Source: Gymnodinialimonas sp. 57CJ19
Lineage (GTDB): Bacteria; Pseudomonadota; Alphaproteobacteria; Rhodobacterales; Rhodobacteraceae
Assembly: GCF_038396845.1 (NCBI RefSeq)
Contig: NZ_CP151587.1
Span: 3,260,001-3,324,000, forward strand
Length of the DNA stretch: 64,000 nt
Direction of reading: 5' to 3'
The notes under the pieces are model-generated. The model was not told the DNA's origin. It did no database searches and saw only the letters and a list, made by a program, of their open reading frames with translations. This document shows, piece after piece, positions 17,138-26,600 of this stretch (position 1 is its first letter; each line of letters starts with the position of its first letter). Position numbers and translations under genes: made by a program.

Positions 17138-17590
17138 TCAGGCGCGGGTATCTTTGGGAGAGCCCATGACAACGAAGGTGGTGAGCCTGGCCACCTGCGG
17201 CAACGCCCCCAGAAAATCGGTGTGAAACCGCTTGTAGGCGATCAGGTCCTGGGCCTCGATCCGCAGCAGATATTCGACTGTCCCGGTGATGTTGTGGCAC
17301 TCCACCACCTCTGGGGCGCGGGCCACCGCGGCTTCAAACGCCTCTTGTGCGGCCCTGGTATGAAGGCTGAGACCCACGGTAATGTAGGCAACAAAGCCGA
17401 TGCCCATCGCCGCCGGATCCAAAACCGCCCGGTAACCTGCGATGACGCCACCCGCTTCAAGCGCCTGCACCCGGCGCAGGGTTGCCGAGGGCGACAATGC
17501 CACACGCTCGGCCAGATCGAGGTTCGACACGCGGCCATCCCGAGACAGCTCACGCAATATATGCCGGTCTTTGTCATCTATTTTCGTCAT
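17138..17590 (-). CDS. Lrp/AsnC-family transcriptional regulator
   Basis: 150-residue leucine-responsive-type regulator. The N-terminal winged HTH (about 5-50) includes the recognition-helix region LAERVALSPSATLRRVQALE. The C-terminal RAM/AsnC ligand domain (about 65-145) has the typical beta-sandwich pattern ending in TTFVVMGSPKDTRA. It is divergent from a LysE-family exporter, 71 bp apart, a frequent pairing in which the Lrp protein senses the exported amino acid and activates the exporter. An 8-bp inverted repeat lies directly in front of its start. The specific ligand is unknown. Confidence 0.93.
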   Translation of the reverse strand: MTKIDDKDRHILRELSRDGRVSNLDLAERVALSPSATLRRVQALEAGGVIAGYRAVLDPAAMGIGFVAYITVGLSLHTRAAQEAFEAAVARAPEVVECHNITGTVEYLLRIEAQDLIAYKRFHTDFLGALPQVARLTTFVVMGSPKDTRA

Positions 17591-17593
17591 TTG

Positions 17594-17628
17594 TTGCCAA
17601 ATATGCAGCTAAACGGCGCGTTTGGCAA
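17594..17628. promoter_or_regulatory. Inverted repeat TTGCCAAA-N19-TTTGGCAA between lrp-type gene and exporter
   Basis: Two perfect 8-bp half-sites (17594-17601 and 17621-17628) lie in the 71-bp divergent region and cover the regulator's ribosome-binding area. Position and symmetry suit an operator for the adjacent Lrp-family regulator. The binding itself is inference. Confidence 0.5.
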
Positions 17629-17661
17629 TTTCACTCCGCATTTATCGCCGTATATTGCGCC

Positions 17662-18267
17662 ATGTCTTATGAAATCCTCTCGGGCCTTGTGCTGTTCGCT
17701 TTCGCTTCGTCCATCACGCCGGGGCCCAATAACATCATGCTTATGGCCTCGGGCGTGAACTTTGGGCTGCGGCGCACGGTGCCGCATATGTTGGGCGTGT
17801 CCTTGGGGCACGGAGCGATGACCGTGCTATTGGGCCTTGGCTTGGTGCAGATTTTCGACTGGGTGCCTTGGCTGCGCACGGCTTTGACAGTGGTTTCCGT
17901 GGCCTATCTGCTGTGGCTCGCCTGGAAAGTTGCCAACTCCGCGCCGCCCGCCGATGCCAAGCAAGACGCGCGCCCCCTGACGTTTCGGCAAGCGGCAGGG
18001 TTCCAATGGGTGAACCCCAAGGCGGTCTACATGTCGATTTATGCCCAAACGACCTACGCGCCCGAGGGGGCGGGCTGGGTTGGCGCCGTGATCGTTGGCG
18101 TCGTGTTTGCCATGGTGAACCTGCCGTCGGTGGCCACATGGGCGTGGGGCGGCACCCAGGTGCGCCGCTGGCTGGATGGGCCGGTGCGTTTACGCGCCTT
18201 CAATTGGACCATGGCCGGGCTGCTGGTCTTGTCTCTCTACCCGCTGATTCTCGGCTCAGGCGACTAG
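17662..18267 (+). CDS. LysE/RhtB-family amino-acid exporter
   Basis: 201-residue inner-membrane protein with about six hydrophobic segments. The N-terminus MSYEILSGLVLFAFASSITP continues into GPNNIMLMASG, the conserved LysE/RhtB signature. I use the ATG at 17662, because the frame upstream has no membrane character and would overlap the divergent regulator. The substrate (a neutral amino acid or homoserine-type compound) is not determined. Its stop overlaps the convergent next gene by 4 nt. Confidence 0.92.
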   Translation: MSYEILSGLVLFAFASSITPGPNNIMLMASGVNFGLRRTVPHMLGVSLGHGAMTVLLGLGLVQIFDWVPWLRTALTVVSVAYLLWLAWKVANSAPPADAKQDARPLTFRQAAGFQWVNPKAVYMSIYAQTTYAPEGAGWVGAVIVGVVFAMVNLPSVATWAWGGTQVRRWLDGPVRLRAFNWTMAGLLVLSLYPLILGSGD

Positions 18268-18830
18268 TTGGGACGAATCGAAACGCCACTGGCGAAACGT
18301 GGGATCAAGGCGATCGGGTCGAATTCTTCATCCCAAACACCATCGCGGAACACATGTTGCAGCAGTTGGCCGGGCGCATCGGGGTCTGTGGTGTACTGGA
18401 AACAGAACTCGCGCGGGGCGGTTTCGCGCAATTCGGCCTGCCGCACGGGCAAACCGTCATCCGGCAGGGCAGTGAATCCCTCCAGGCTGAAGGGGAAACG
18501 ATAGCCTTCCGCTTCCCACATGGCCTGCAGACCCTGATCCTCGAACGGGATGCACAGGGCATCGCCGCGCCAATCAATGCGGTATTGGGCGATCTCCATG
18601 GGGAAATCCCACGTGGCGCTGGCGGTGACGAGAACGGCGTGATCCTCGTTTTGCTCCGTGTAGATTTCGGCCCACCCGCAGGCCAGACGCTCATCGGGAT
18701 GGTAGCAGAAAACCGAGGCGTCCATATGGGCAATCACCTCGGCACGGGTCAGAAACTCTTGCGCCTGCGCATCGCTGGCAATGGCCGCAAGGAAGGGCAG
18801 CGCGGCCAAAGCCGTCAAGGGGCGCATCAT
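18264..18830 (-). CDS. Uncharacterised periplasmic protein
   Basis: 188 residues starting MMRPLTALAALPFLAAIASD, with a signal peptide that probably ends at AQAQ (about residue 24). GGAG lies 6 nt before the ATG at 18830 and decides the start. The mature part is acidic and mixed alpha/beta with four cysteines. Nothing identifies an enzyme or binding family. It converges with the LysE-family gene, overlapping by 4 nt. I do not recognise the family. Confidence 0.7.
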   Translation of the reverse strand: MMRPLTALAALPFLAAIASDAQAQEFLTRAEVIAHMDASVFCYHPDERLACGWAEIYTEQNEDHAVLVTASATWDFPMEIAQYRIDWRGDALCIPFEDQGLQAMWEAEGYRFPFSLEGFTALPDDGLPVRQAELRETAPREFCFQYTTDPDAPGQLLQHVFRDGVWDEEFDPIALIPRFASGVSIRPN

Positions 18831-18918
18831 GGCATTCTCCGTCCGAGGTATCGATACGGACCCTAGAGTGCCGGGCGCGGTTGGTCGAGGGGCGGAAATC
18901 CACCGCTGCGCGCGGCCC

Positions 18919-21612
18919 CTAAAACGGCACATCGCCCCCTTCTTTGCCGGCGGCCACCAGGAAGCGGCCTACGACATGTTTGCTACCGGCCTTGTCGAAC
19001 TCGATCCCCAGTTTGTCGCCTTCGACTGACACAACATCGCCATAGCCGAACTTCTGGTGGAACACCCGGTCGCCCTCGGAAAAGGCGCTGATCGCTTCGG
19101 CGTCGATGGTCATGGACTTGGCCTCGGACGGCTGGCGCGTGCCGTATTGGCCTTGGCGTGCTTGCAGACGTCTCCAGCCCGGCGAATTATAGACGTCGGC
19201 GTTGGCCGCTTTTTGGTGCAGGTTGGACCCCGCCATATCCCGCTCGACCGGGCTGGCGGTGGCAGATATCCCGCCTTGGTGCCCGCCGCCCTGATGCCCG
19301 TAAAGGCCGGGCGGGGTCAGGATTTCAACGTTCTCTTCGGGCAGTTCATCAATGAACCGCGAGGGCAATTGCGATTGCCACTGGCCGTAGACGCGCCGGT
19401 TGCCCGCAAAGGAGATCGTGCAGACTTCCTCGGCGCGGGTAATGCCCACATAGGCAAGGCGCCGCTCTTCCTCCAGCCCGCTTTGGCCGCTTTCATCCAT
19501 GGAGCGTTGGGACGGAAACAACCCGTCTTCCCACCCCGGCAGAAACACCGCCGGAAACTCCAACCCCTTGGCGGCGTGGAGCGTCATGAGCGTGACCTTG
19601 GGTTCTTCGTCGTCCTGCTCATTATCCATGATCAGGCTGACATGTTCGAGGAACCCTTGCAGATTCTCGAAGTTTTCCAGTGCCTTGACCAGTTCTTTCA
19701 GGTTCTCTAGCCGCCCCGGCCCTTCGGGTGTCTTGTCATTCTGCCAATGGGCGGTGTAGCCGGATTCGTCGAGGATGATTTCGGCCAGTTCCACATGGCT
19801 CATGCCGAGTTGGCCACCGACGGGTTCGACCTCCTCGTCGATCAGGTCATCCACCGGACCCACGGCGCGCAGCCCGCCGTTGAGATGCCCGCGCCAGCGC
19901 GTCAGCCCTTCTATCAAGACGCGCAATTCGCGCCCGCCCTTGCCGCCAATGGCTTGAGTTTCCACGCAAAGCCGCGCGCCCTCCAGAAGGCTGACGCCGT
20001 TGCTGCGGGCCATCTTCTGGATCGTCTGTTGCGCCTTGTCGCCAAGGCCGCGTTTGGGAGTGTTCACGATACGCTCAAACGCCAGATCATCATCGGGGGA
20101 GACGACGACGCGGAAGTAGGCCATGGCGTCGCGGATTTCCATCCGCTCATAGAAGCGCGGACCGCCGATGACGCGGTAAGGCAGACCGATGGTCAGGAAC
20201 CGGTCTTCAAAGGCACGCATTTGGTGCGAGGCGCGGACGAGAATAGCAATTTCTTCCGCGTCAAACCTTTGAAAGGCAGGCGGCAGAGGCTCTCCGTTTT
20301 TATGTCGTTCTGTCAGTTTCCACATCAAATTTCGGGTTTTGATGTCGGTATAAGGACTGTTTTGCTGCTTCAACCTTACGTACAGCTCATGTTCGTCTCT
20401 TGCTCCATGCAAAGCACCCTGTTTCGCCAGCCTTTCAAACTCCTGGAGAATTGAAGTTGAGCGGGGGTTATTCCTATCCTTGGAAAATCGTGATGTGCCG
20501 TCGATGAGAGCCGTGATCTCATCACCAATATACATCGCTTCTTCATCTCCAGCCCAATGTCCAATGAGGCATACGAGATTACCGTCATCACCATCGCTCC
20601 AGAGAGTCTTTCCCAGACGCACTCGGTTGCGTTCGATCACCCCGCTGGCGGCGGCAAGAATGTGCTTGGTGGAGCGGTAGTTCTGTTCCAGCCGGACCAC
20701 ATGGGCGCCGGGGAAATCTTTCTCGAACCGCAGGATGTTACCGACTTCCGCCCCGCGCCAGCCGTAGATGGATTGGTCATCGTCGCCGACGCAGCAGATG
20801 TTCTTGTGCCCCGCCGCCAGAAGGCGCAGCCAGAGGTATTGGGCGACGTTCGTATCCTGATACTCGTCCACCAGAATGTAGCGGAACCAGCGTTGATACT
20901 GGGCCAGAAGGTCTTCGTTTTCCTGGAAAATCTGGATGACGTGGAGGAGCAGATCACCGAAGTCACATGCGTTGAGCTCTTTCAGGCGGGCCTGGTATTG
21001 CGCGTAGAGCTTCACCCCTTGGTGGTTGAACGCGCCGTGATCGGCGCTGGGGACCTTGTCAGGCGTCAAGGCTCGGTTTTTCCAGCCGTCGATAAGGGAG
21101 CCCAGCGCGCGGGCGGGCCAGCGTTTGTCGTCAATCCCTTCCGCTATGATGAGTTGCTTCATCAGACGGGTCTGATCGTCGGTATCGAGGATGGTGAAAT
21201 TGGATTTCAGCCCGGCAAGTTCGGCATGACGGCGCAAGAGCTTCACGCAGATCGCGTGGAACGTGCCGAGCCATGGCATCCCTTCGGCCGGTTGGCCAAG
21301 AAGCACGCCGACACGGTTCTTCATCTCGCGCGCGGCCTTGTTGGTGAAGGTCACGGCGAGGATTTCGTTGGGGCGGGCGGTATTTGTCGCGATCAGATGG
21401 GCAATCCGCGCCGTCAGCGCTCGGGTCTTGCCGGTGCCCGCGCCAGCGAGCATCAAGACCGGGCCGTCCAATTGCTGAACGGCGGCAGCTTGGGCGGGGT
21501 TGAGCCCGTCCATGTACGAGGACGCGCCTTGGGGACGCGCGGCCATGGCACGGGCAGCAAGGGAGGTGGTGGCGGCAGCCTCGAAGGCATCGGAATCGTC
21601 GAATTGGGTCAT
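18919..21612 (-). CDS. uvrD: UvrD/PcrA-type DNA helicase with an internal insertion
   Basis: Superfamily 1A 3'-5' helicase for nucleotide excision and mismatch repair. I start at the ATG at 21612 (MTQFDDSDAF), giving 897 residues, longer than usual. Motifs seen: Q-motif LNPAQAAAV (37-45), Walker A GAGTGKT (57-63), Ia VTFTNKAAREM (87-97), II LVDEYQD (247-253), III GDDDQSIYGWRGA (276-288), IV VRLEQNYRST (306-315), V TLMTLHAAKGLEFPAVF (674-690) and VI EEERRLAYVGITRA (714-727). The C-terminus (about 845-897) holds a PcrA/UvrD-type tail with FGYGDVVSVEGDKLGIEFD. Residues of about 373-450 look like an insertion of lower GC content (see separate entry). It is followed by a convergent or weakly spaced neighbour, and no operon is apparent. 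Confidence 0.95.
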   Translation of the reverse strand: MTQFDDSDAFEAAATTSLAARAMAARPQGASSYMDGLNPAQAAAVQQLDGPVLMLAGAGTGKTRALTARIAHLIATNTARPNEILAVTFTNKAAREMKNRVGVLLGQPAEGMPWLGTFHAICVKLLRRHAELAGLKSNFTILDTDDQTRLMKQLIIAEGIDDKRWPARALGSLIDGWKNRALTPDKVPSADHGAFNHQGVKLYAQYQARLKELNACDFGDLLLHVIQIFQENEDLLAQYQRWFRYILVDEYQDTNVAQYLWLRLLAAGHKNICCVGDDDQSIYGWRGAEVGNILRFEKDFPGAHVVRLEQNYRSTKHILAAASGVIERNRVRLGKTLWSDGDDGNLVCLIGHWAGDEEAMYIGDEITALIDGTSRFSKDRNNPRSTSILQEFERLAKQGALHGARDEHELYVRLKQQNSPYTDIKTRNLMWKLTERHKNGEPLPPAFQRFDAEEIAILVRASHQMRAFEDRFLTIGLPYRVIGGPRFYERMEIRDAMAYFRVVVSPDDDLAFERIVNTPKRGLGDKAQQTIQKMARSNGVSLLEGARLCVETQAIGGKGGRELRVLIEGLTRWRGHLNGGLRAVGPVDDLIDEEVEPVGGQLGMSHVELAEIILDESGYTAHWQNDKTPEGPGRLENLKELVKALENFENLQGFLEHVSLIMDNEQDDEEPKVTLMTLHAAKGLEFPAVFLPGWEDGLFPSQRSMDESGQSGLEEERRLAYVGITRAEEVCTISFAGNRRVYGQWQSQLPSRFIDELPEENVEILTPPGLYGHQGGGHQGGISATASPVERDMAGSNLHQKAANADVYNSPGWRRLQARQGQYGTRQPSEAKSMTIDAEAISAFSEGDRVFHQKFGYGDVVSVEGDKLGIEFDKAGSKHVVGRFLVAAGKEGGDVPF
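20263..20496 (-). other. Low-GC insertion of about 78 residues inside UvrD
   Basis: Residues of about 373-450 (TSRFSKDRNN to PPAFQRF) lie between the IGDEITALIDG segment and EEIAILVRASHQMRAFEDRF, which are adjacent or nearly so in typical UvrD proteins. The DNA from about 20263 to 20560 is roughly 45-48% GC, against more than 60% in the rest of the gene. The segment is rich in Lys, Arg, Asn and Gln and is open in frame. Confidence 0.55.
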
Positions 21613-21694
21613 GGGGCAAGGATAGTGCGGGATTGGCGCAAGGGGAAGGTATGTTCGCAGATTGTTCTGCGTGGTGGCTGTGGCGGCGGTGGAA

Positions 21695-21714
21695 TTGAGG
21701 GGCCAGCCCCTCAA
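21695..21714. repeat. GC hairpin upstream of the hydroxy-acid oxidase gene
   Basis: Perfect 9-bp inverted repeat TTGAGGGGC-CA-GCCCCTCAA, followed by CTCCCCGCGATATTTGTG. Similar hairpin-plus-ATATTTGT tails are common intergenic elements in this family. It may be a transcription-stop remnant. It sits in the divergent gap between uvrD and the next gene. Confidence 0.45.
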
Positions 21715-21797
21715 ACTCCCCGCGATATTTGTGAAAAGGTGAAATAGGGGCGCGAAAAGTGGTTGAGGTTGAGCGTGTTGAGGGGTTGAGTCCGCGG

Positions 21798-22940
21798 ATG
21801 GATTTACATGCAAGATTTCCCGCCCTGAGCGACCTTAAGGCACGGGCGCGGCGCCGCATTCCGCATTTCGTGTGGGAATATCTGGATTCGGCCACGGGGG
21901 TGGAGGCCGGGGCCGCCCGCAATCGCGCGGCTTTGGACGACGTTTTGTTGCGCCCGGCCGCCTTGTTGGGAGAAGTCGCGCCTGATCTGCGGTGTCAGTT
22001 GATGGGGCGGGAATATCCGGTGCCGTTCGGGATTGCGCCTTTGGGCATGTCGGGGCTGATTTGGCCGAAGGCGGAGCAGCTGTTGAGCGGGTTCGCAGCG
22101 CAGGCAGGCATTCCCTACGGGCTTTCAACGGTGGCGACCGAAGTGCCGGAGGCTTTGGCCGGGCAGATCGGCGATCAGGGCTGGTTTCAGATGTATCCAC
22201 CGAAGTCGGCGGAGGTCCGCGACGATATGTTAGAGCGCGCCAAGGCGGCGGGGTTTCACACCTTGGTGCTTACGGTGGATGTGCCGGCGGCGTCCCGACG
22301 GGAGCGGCAAACAAGGGGCGGGTTGGTGCAACCGCCTCGGCTGACCCCGAGGCTTTTGGCGCAGGTGGCGCGCTGCCCGGTTTGGGCCACGGGGATCGGC
22401 TTTGGGGAAATGCCGCGGATGCGGTTGATGGACAGCTATGCGGCGGATTTGGCCAAGGGGCCCCTGCCCTCGACCGCCCATGTGGGGTATCTTCTGAGGG
22501 CCGCGCCGGATTGGGACTACGTCGCCGCCTTGCGAGAGGCGTGGGACGGGGCGCTGGTTTTGAAGGGGGTGTGTGAGCCGGAGGTGGCGGCGCGTGCAGC
22601 GTCCGAGGGGGTGGATGCTGTTTGGGTCTCGACCCATGCGGGGCGTCAGTTTGACGGCGCACCGGGGGCGGCCAGTATGCTACCGGGGGTGCGGGCGGCC
22701 ACGGATCTGCCAATCATATTCGACAGCGGTGTGGAGAGTGGGCTGGATATCCTGCGGGCTTTGGCGCTGGGGGCTGATTTCGTGATGATGGGTCGCGCCT
22801 GGCACTACGCCCTTGGCGCGTTGGGCCGCGATGGTCCGGCCCATTGGTATGACATCCTGGTCAAGGATATGGAAAGCAACATGGCCCAAATCGGGGCGCG
22901 GCGCCTTGAGGATCTGGGGGGGCGCCTCATCAGAGGTTAA
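21798..22940 (+). CDS. FMN-dependent alpha-hydroxy-acid oxidase/dehydrogenase family protein
   Basis: 380 residues from the ATG at 21798 (MDLHARFPALSDLKARARRR). An upstream GTG at 21759 is possible but less likely. It is a TIM-barrel flavoenzyme of the L-lactate dehydrogenase/glycolate oxidase family. Seen: YLDSATG near residue 30, PFGIAPLGMSGL, GLSTVATEVPE, WFQMYPP, LVLTVDVPAASRRERQTRGG, LVLKGV (FMN-contacting Lys) and STHAGRQFDGAPG with the catalytic His. It is divergent in places: STHAGRQ replaces the usual SNHGGRQ, and DSGVESGLD replaces DGGIRRGxD, losing the phosphate-binding arginines. The substrate is therefore uncertain. Confidence 0.85.
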   Translation: MDLHARFPALSDLKARARRRIPHFVWEYLDSATGVEAGAARNRAALDDVLLRPAALLGEVAPDLRCQLMGREYPVPFGIAPLGMSGLIWPKAEQLLSGFAAQAGIPYGLSTVATEVPEALAGQIGDQGWFQMYPPKSAEVRDDMLERAKAAGFHTLVLTVDVPAASRRERQTRGGLVQPPRLTPRLLAQVARCPVWATGIGFGEMPRMRLMDSYAADLAKGPLPSTAHVGYLLRAAPDWDYVAALREAWDGALVLKGVCEPEVAARAASEGVDAVWVSTHAGRQFDGAPGAASMLPGVRAATDLPIIFDSGVESGLDILRALALGADFVMMGRAWHYALGALGRDGPAHWYDILVKDMESNMAQIGARRLEDLGGRLIRG

Positions 22941-23006
22941 TGGGCCATAAACCAGAAACGTAAAGGAGGGGTTAACACGAAAGGTTAATGTTCCTATATC
23001 GTTCCC

Positions 23007-23387
23007 ATGACCGAAGCCCAAGCCATTGCGATTCTATGTGCCATGTTGGGCGGGGAAGCTGAGCACCGGGCGCCCTATAGCCTCCACGCGGTAGATAGCT
23101 ACGTCCGGGTTGATTGCATCACGGACACCCACGCGATTGAAATCGGGCTGGATCACACCCGCGGCGCCTATGACAGCCTGCATCAGGCGACGTTCAACGC
23201 CCTGCTGACGGGGCGCGACCCGATGGTGATCCTGATCGACACTGATAATATCGAATCCCAATACGAGTACCAGATCGGGGCGGTGGCCCGCGCCCATGGG
23301 GTGGATTACGCGGTCTGGGATGAGCATTTTCTGATCCGCTGGCAAATGACAGCGCCTTTTCGCGCCCGGCTTCGCCCCAAAAGCTGA
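23007..23387 (+). CDS. Uncharacterised 126-residue protein, possible PD-(D/E)XK fold
   Basis: Soluble protein beginning MTEAQAIAILCAMLGGEAEH. The segment VDSYVRVDCITDTHAIEIGL places an Asp and a Glu about nine residues apart on two beta-strand-like stretches. It is followed by a helix with a Gln (SLHQATFNALLTG) and another strand (PMVILIDTD). This layout resembles small PD-(D/E)XK nuclease-like proteins, in which IEIGL would carry the E-x-K-like position, but the lysine is absent. The nuclease idea is tentative. The gene stands alone between the oxidase and pyc. Confidence 0.6.
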   Translation: MTEAQAIAILCAMLGGEAEHRAPYSLHAVDSYVRVDCITDTHAIEIGLDHTRGAYDSLHQATFNALLTGRDPMVILIDTDNIESQYEYQIGAVARAHGVDYAVWDEHFLIRWQMTAPFRARLRPKS

Positions 23388-23457
23388 CGCGACCAGCGTC
23401 CGAGGTGAGGCTGCGTCGCCCTTGTCCTGCCTCGCCTGCTTCGCATAAAGGGCGCTG

Positions 23458-23467
23458 CCCCCCCCCC
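23458..23467 (+). repeat. C10 homopolymer
   Basis: Ten consecutive C residues in the 284-bp gap before pyc. Such runs are prone to slippage and to sequencing error. No frame depends on it. Confidence 0.6.
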
Positions 23468-23552
23468 GCTCGCCCATAAAACCTGCGCTTGTCCGGCTTC
23501 ATGGCGGAATAAGCGGGCATGGCCCTGCACGGTGACGGGCACATTGAACAGA

Positions 23553-23567
23553 CCGCGTTTAACGCGG
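23553..23567. promoter_or_regulatory. Palindrome CCGCGTT-T-AACGCGG upstream of pyc
   Basis: Perfect 7-bp inverted repeat around a single central base, about 105 bp before the pyc start. It is a possible regulator site. No known operator was recognised. The rest of the 23388-23671 gap shows nothing else. Confidence 0.35.
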
Positions 23568-23671
23568 CTCATTACACCGACCCCGGCGGCTGTTGATCAG
23601 GACGGGCATCTACTTGCCCTTTCACACACATCGGTCCAAGAATGCTGCAACTGCATCCTAGGAGCGTTACA

Positions 23672-26600
23672 ATGGCCGAATTCCAGAAGATCCTCATTGC
23701 CAATCGCGGCGAGATTGCGATCCGCGTCATGCGCGCCGCCAACGAGATGGGCAAGCGCACGGTCGCGGTCTATGCCGAGGAAGACAAGCTGAGCCTGCAC
23801 CGGTTCAAGGCGGATGAGGCCTACAAGATTGGCGAAGGTCTGGGCCCGGTCGCCGCCTACCTTTCCATCGAGGAGATCATCCGCGTTGCGAAACAATGCG
23901 GCGCCGATGCGATCCATCCGGGCTATGGCCTTTTATCCGAGAATCCGGATTTCGTGGATGCCTGCACCGAGAATGGAATCACCTTCATCGGCCCCAAGGC
24001 CGAGACGATGCGCGCCCTTGGCGACAAGGCCTCTGCCCGGCGGGTGGCCATCGAGGCCGGCGTTCCGGTTATCCCTGCGACTGAAGTGCTCGGCGACGAC
24101 ATGGACGCGATCAAGGCAGAGGCGGCAGAGGTCGGCTACCCCTTGATGCTCAAGGCTTCCTGGGGCGGCGGCGGTCGCGGGATGCGGCCCATCGCGTCGG
24201 AGGATGAGCTGGAGGAAAAGGTGCTGGAGGGCCGTCGCGAGGCCGAGGCGGCGTTCGGCAACGGCGAGGGTTATCTGGAGAAGATGATCATCCGCGCCCG
24301 CCATGTGGAGGTGCAGATCCTTGGCGACAGCCATGGCAACATCTACCACCTGTACGAGCGCGATTGCTCGGTCCAGCGCCGCAACCAGAAGGTCGTCGAA
24401 CGCGCCCCCGCCCCCTACCTGACCGACATGCAGCGCAATGAGATCTGCCTTCTGGGCAAGAAGATCTGCGAGCATGTGAACTATGAATGCGCGGGCACCG
24501 TCGAATTCCTCATGGATATGGACACCGGCGCATTCTACTTCATCGAGGTCAACCCCCGCGTGCAGGTGGAACACACGGTGACCGAGGAAGTCACCGGCAT
24601 CGACATCGTCCGCGCGCAGATCCTGATTGCCGAGGGCAAGATGCTGGCCGCCGCCACCGGGGTCGCCTCTCAATACGATGTGAAACTCGACGGCCACGCG
24701 CTGCAGTGCCGCGTGACGACCGAGGATCCCACCAACAACTTCATCCCCGATTATGGCCGCATCACCACCTACCGCTCGGCCACGGGCATGGGCATCCGGC
24801 TGGACGGCGGCACGGCCTATTCCGGCGCCGTCATCACCCGCTACTACGACAGCCTTCTGACAAAAGTGACCGCCTGGGCCCCCACGCCCGACGCCGCCAT
24901 CGCCCGCATGGACCGGGCCCTGCGCGAATTCCGCATCCGTGGCGTGTCCACCAACATCGCCTTTGTCGAAAACCTGCTCAAGCACCCGACCTTCCTGAAC
25001 TACCAGTACCACACCAAGTTCATCGACGAGACGCCGGAGCTGTTTGACTTCCGCCCCCGTCGCGACCGCGCCACCAAGATCCTGCGCTACGTGGCCGACA
25101 TCACCGTGAACGGGCACCCCGAAACGCAGGGCCGCCCCAAGCCGCCCGCCGATATCAAACCCGCCCGCGCCCCGCGCACCCCGGTCGAGGCCCCGCCCGC
25201 CGGCACCCGCACCATGCTGGACGCCAAGGGGCCCGAGGCCGTTGCCGCCTGGATGAAAGACCAGAAGCAACTGCTGATCACCGACACCACCATGCGCGAC
25301 GGGCACCAATCGCTGCTCGCCACGCGGATGCGCTCGATCGACATGATCAAGGTGGCCCCTGCCTATGCCCACAACCTGCCGGGCCTGTTTTCGGTGGAAT
25401 GCTGGGGCGGGGCGACCTTCGATGTGGCCTACCGCTTCCTTCAGGAATGCCCTTGGCAACGCCTGCGCGACATCCGCGCGGCCATGCCCAACATCATGAC
25501 GCAAATGCTGCTGCGCGCCTCCAACGGCGTCGGCTACACCAACTACCCCGACAACGTGGTGCAGGGCTTCGTGAAGCAGGCGGCGGAAAGCGGCGTCGAT
25601 GTCTTCCGCGTCTTCGACAGCCTCAACTGGGTCGAAAACATGCGCGTCGCCATGGATGCCGTGGGCGATGCCGGCAAGATCGTCGAAGGCACGATCTGCT
25701 ACACCGGCAACATCCTCGACCCTGCGCGCGCCAAGTATGACGTTCAGTACTACGTTGATATGGCAAAGGAATTGGAGAAATCAGGCGCCCATGTGCTTGG
25801 CCTCAAGGACATGTCCGGCCTCCTGCGCCCCGCCGCGGCCGAGGTCCTCGTCCCGGCCCTGAAAGACGCCGTGGACCTGCCCATCCACTTCCACACCCAC
25901 GACACCGCAGGTAGCGCCTGTGGCACCATCCTTGCCTGCTCCGAGCATGGCGTTGACGCCGTCGATTGCGCCATGGACGCGCTCTCGGGCAACACCTCTC
26001 AGGCCACCCTTGGCACCGTGGTAGAATCCCTCCGCTTCACCGAGCGCGACACCGGCCTCGATATCTCCGCAATCCGTCAGATCTCGGATTATTGGGAGGC
26101 CGTCCGCGCCCACTACGCGGCGTTCGAATCCGGCATGCAGGCCCCCGCGTCTGAGGTCTACCTGCACGAAATGCCTGGCGGCCAGTTCACCAACCTCAAG
26201 GCGCAGGCCCGCTCCATGGGGCTGGAGGAACGCTGGCACGAGGTGGCGCAGACGTACGCCGATGTGAACCAGATGTTCGGCGATATCGTGAAGGTCACGC
26301 CGTCCTCCAAGGTCGTGGGCGACATGGCCCTGATGATGGTCTCCCAAGGCCTGACACGCGCGCAGGTCGAAGACCCCGCCGTCGATGTCTCCTTTCCCGA
26401 CAGCGTCATCGGCATGCTGAAAGGCGATCTGGGCCAGCCGCCCAACGGCTTCCCCTCCGGCATCGTCAAGAAGGCGCTCAAGGGCGAAAAACCCAATCTT
26501 GAGCGTCCCGGCAAGCATCTGGAACCCGTGAATATCGAGGCCACCCGCGCCGATCTTGCCGCGCAACTGGATGTCGAAATCGACGACGAGGACCTGAACG

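Noticed and set aside
20263..20496. Intein in UvrD
   Set aside because: The insertion is only about 78 residues and lacks the Cys start and His-Asn end of inteins.
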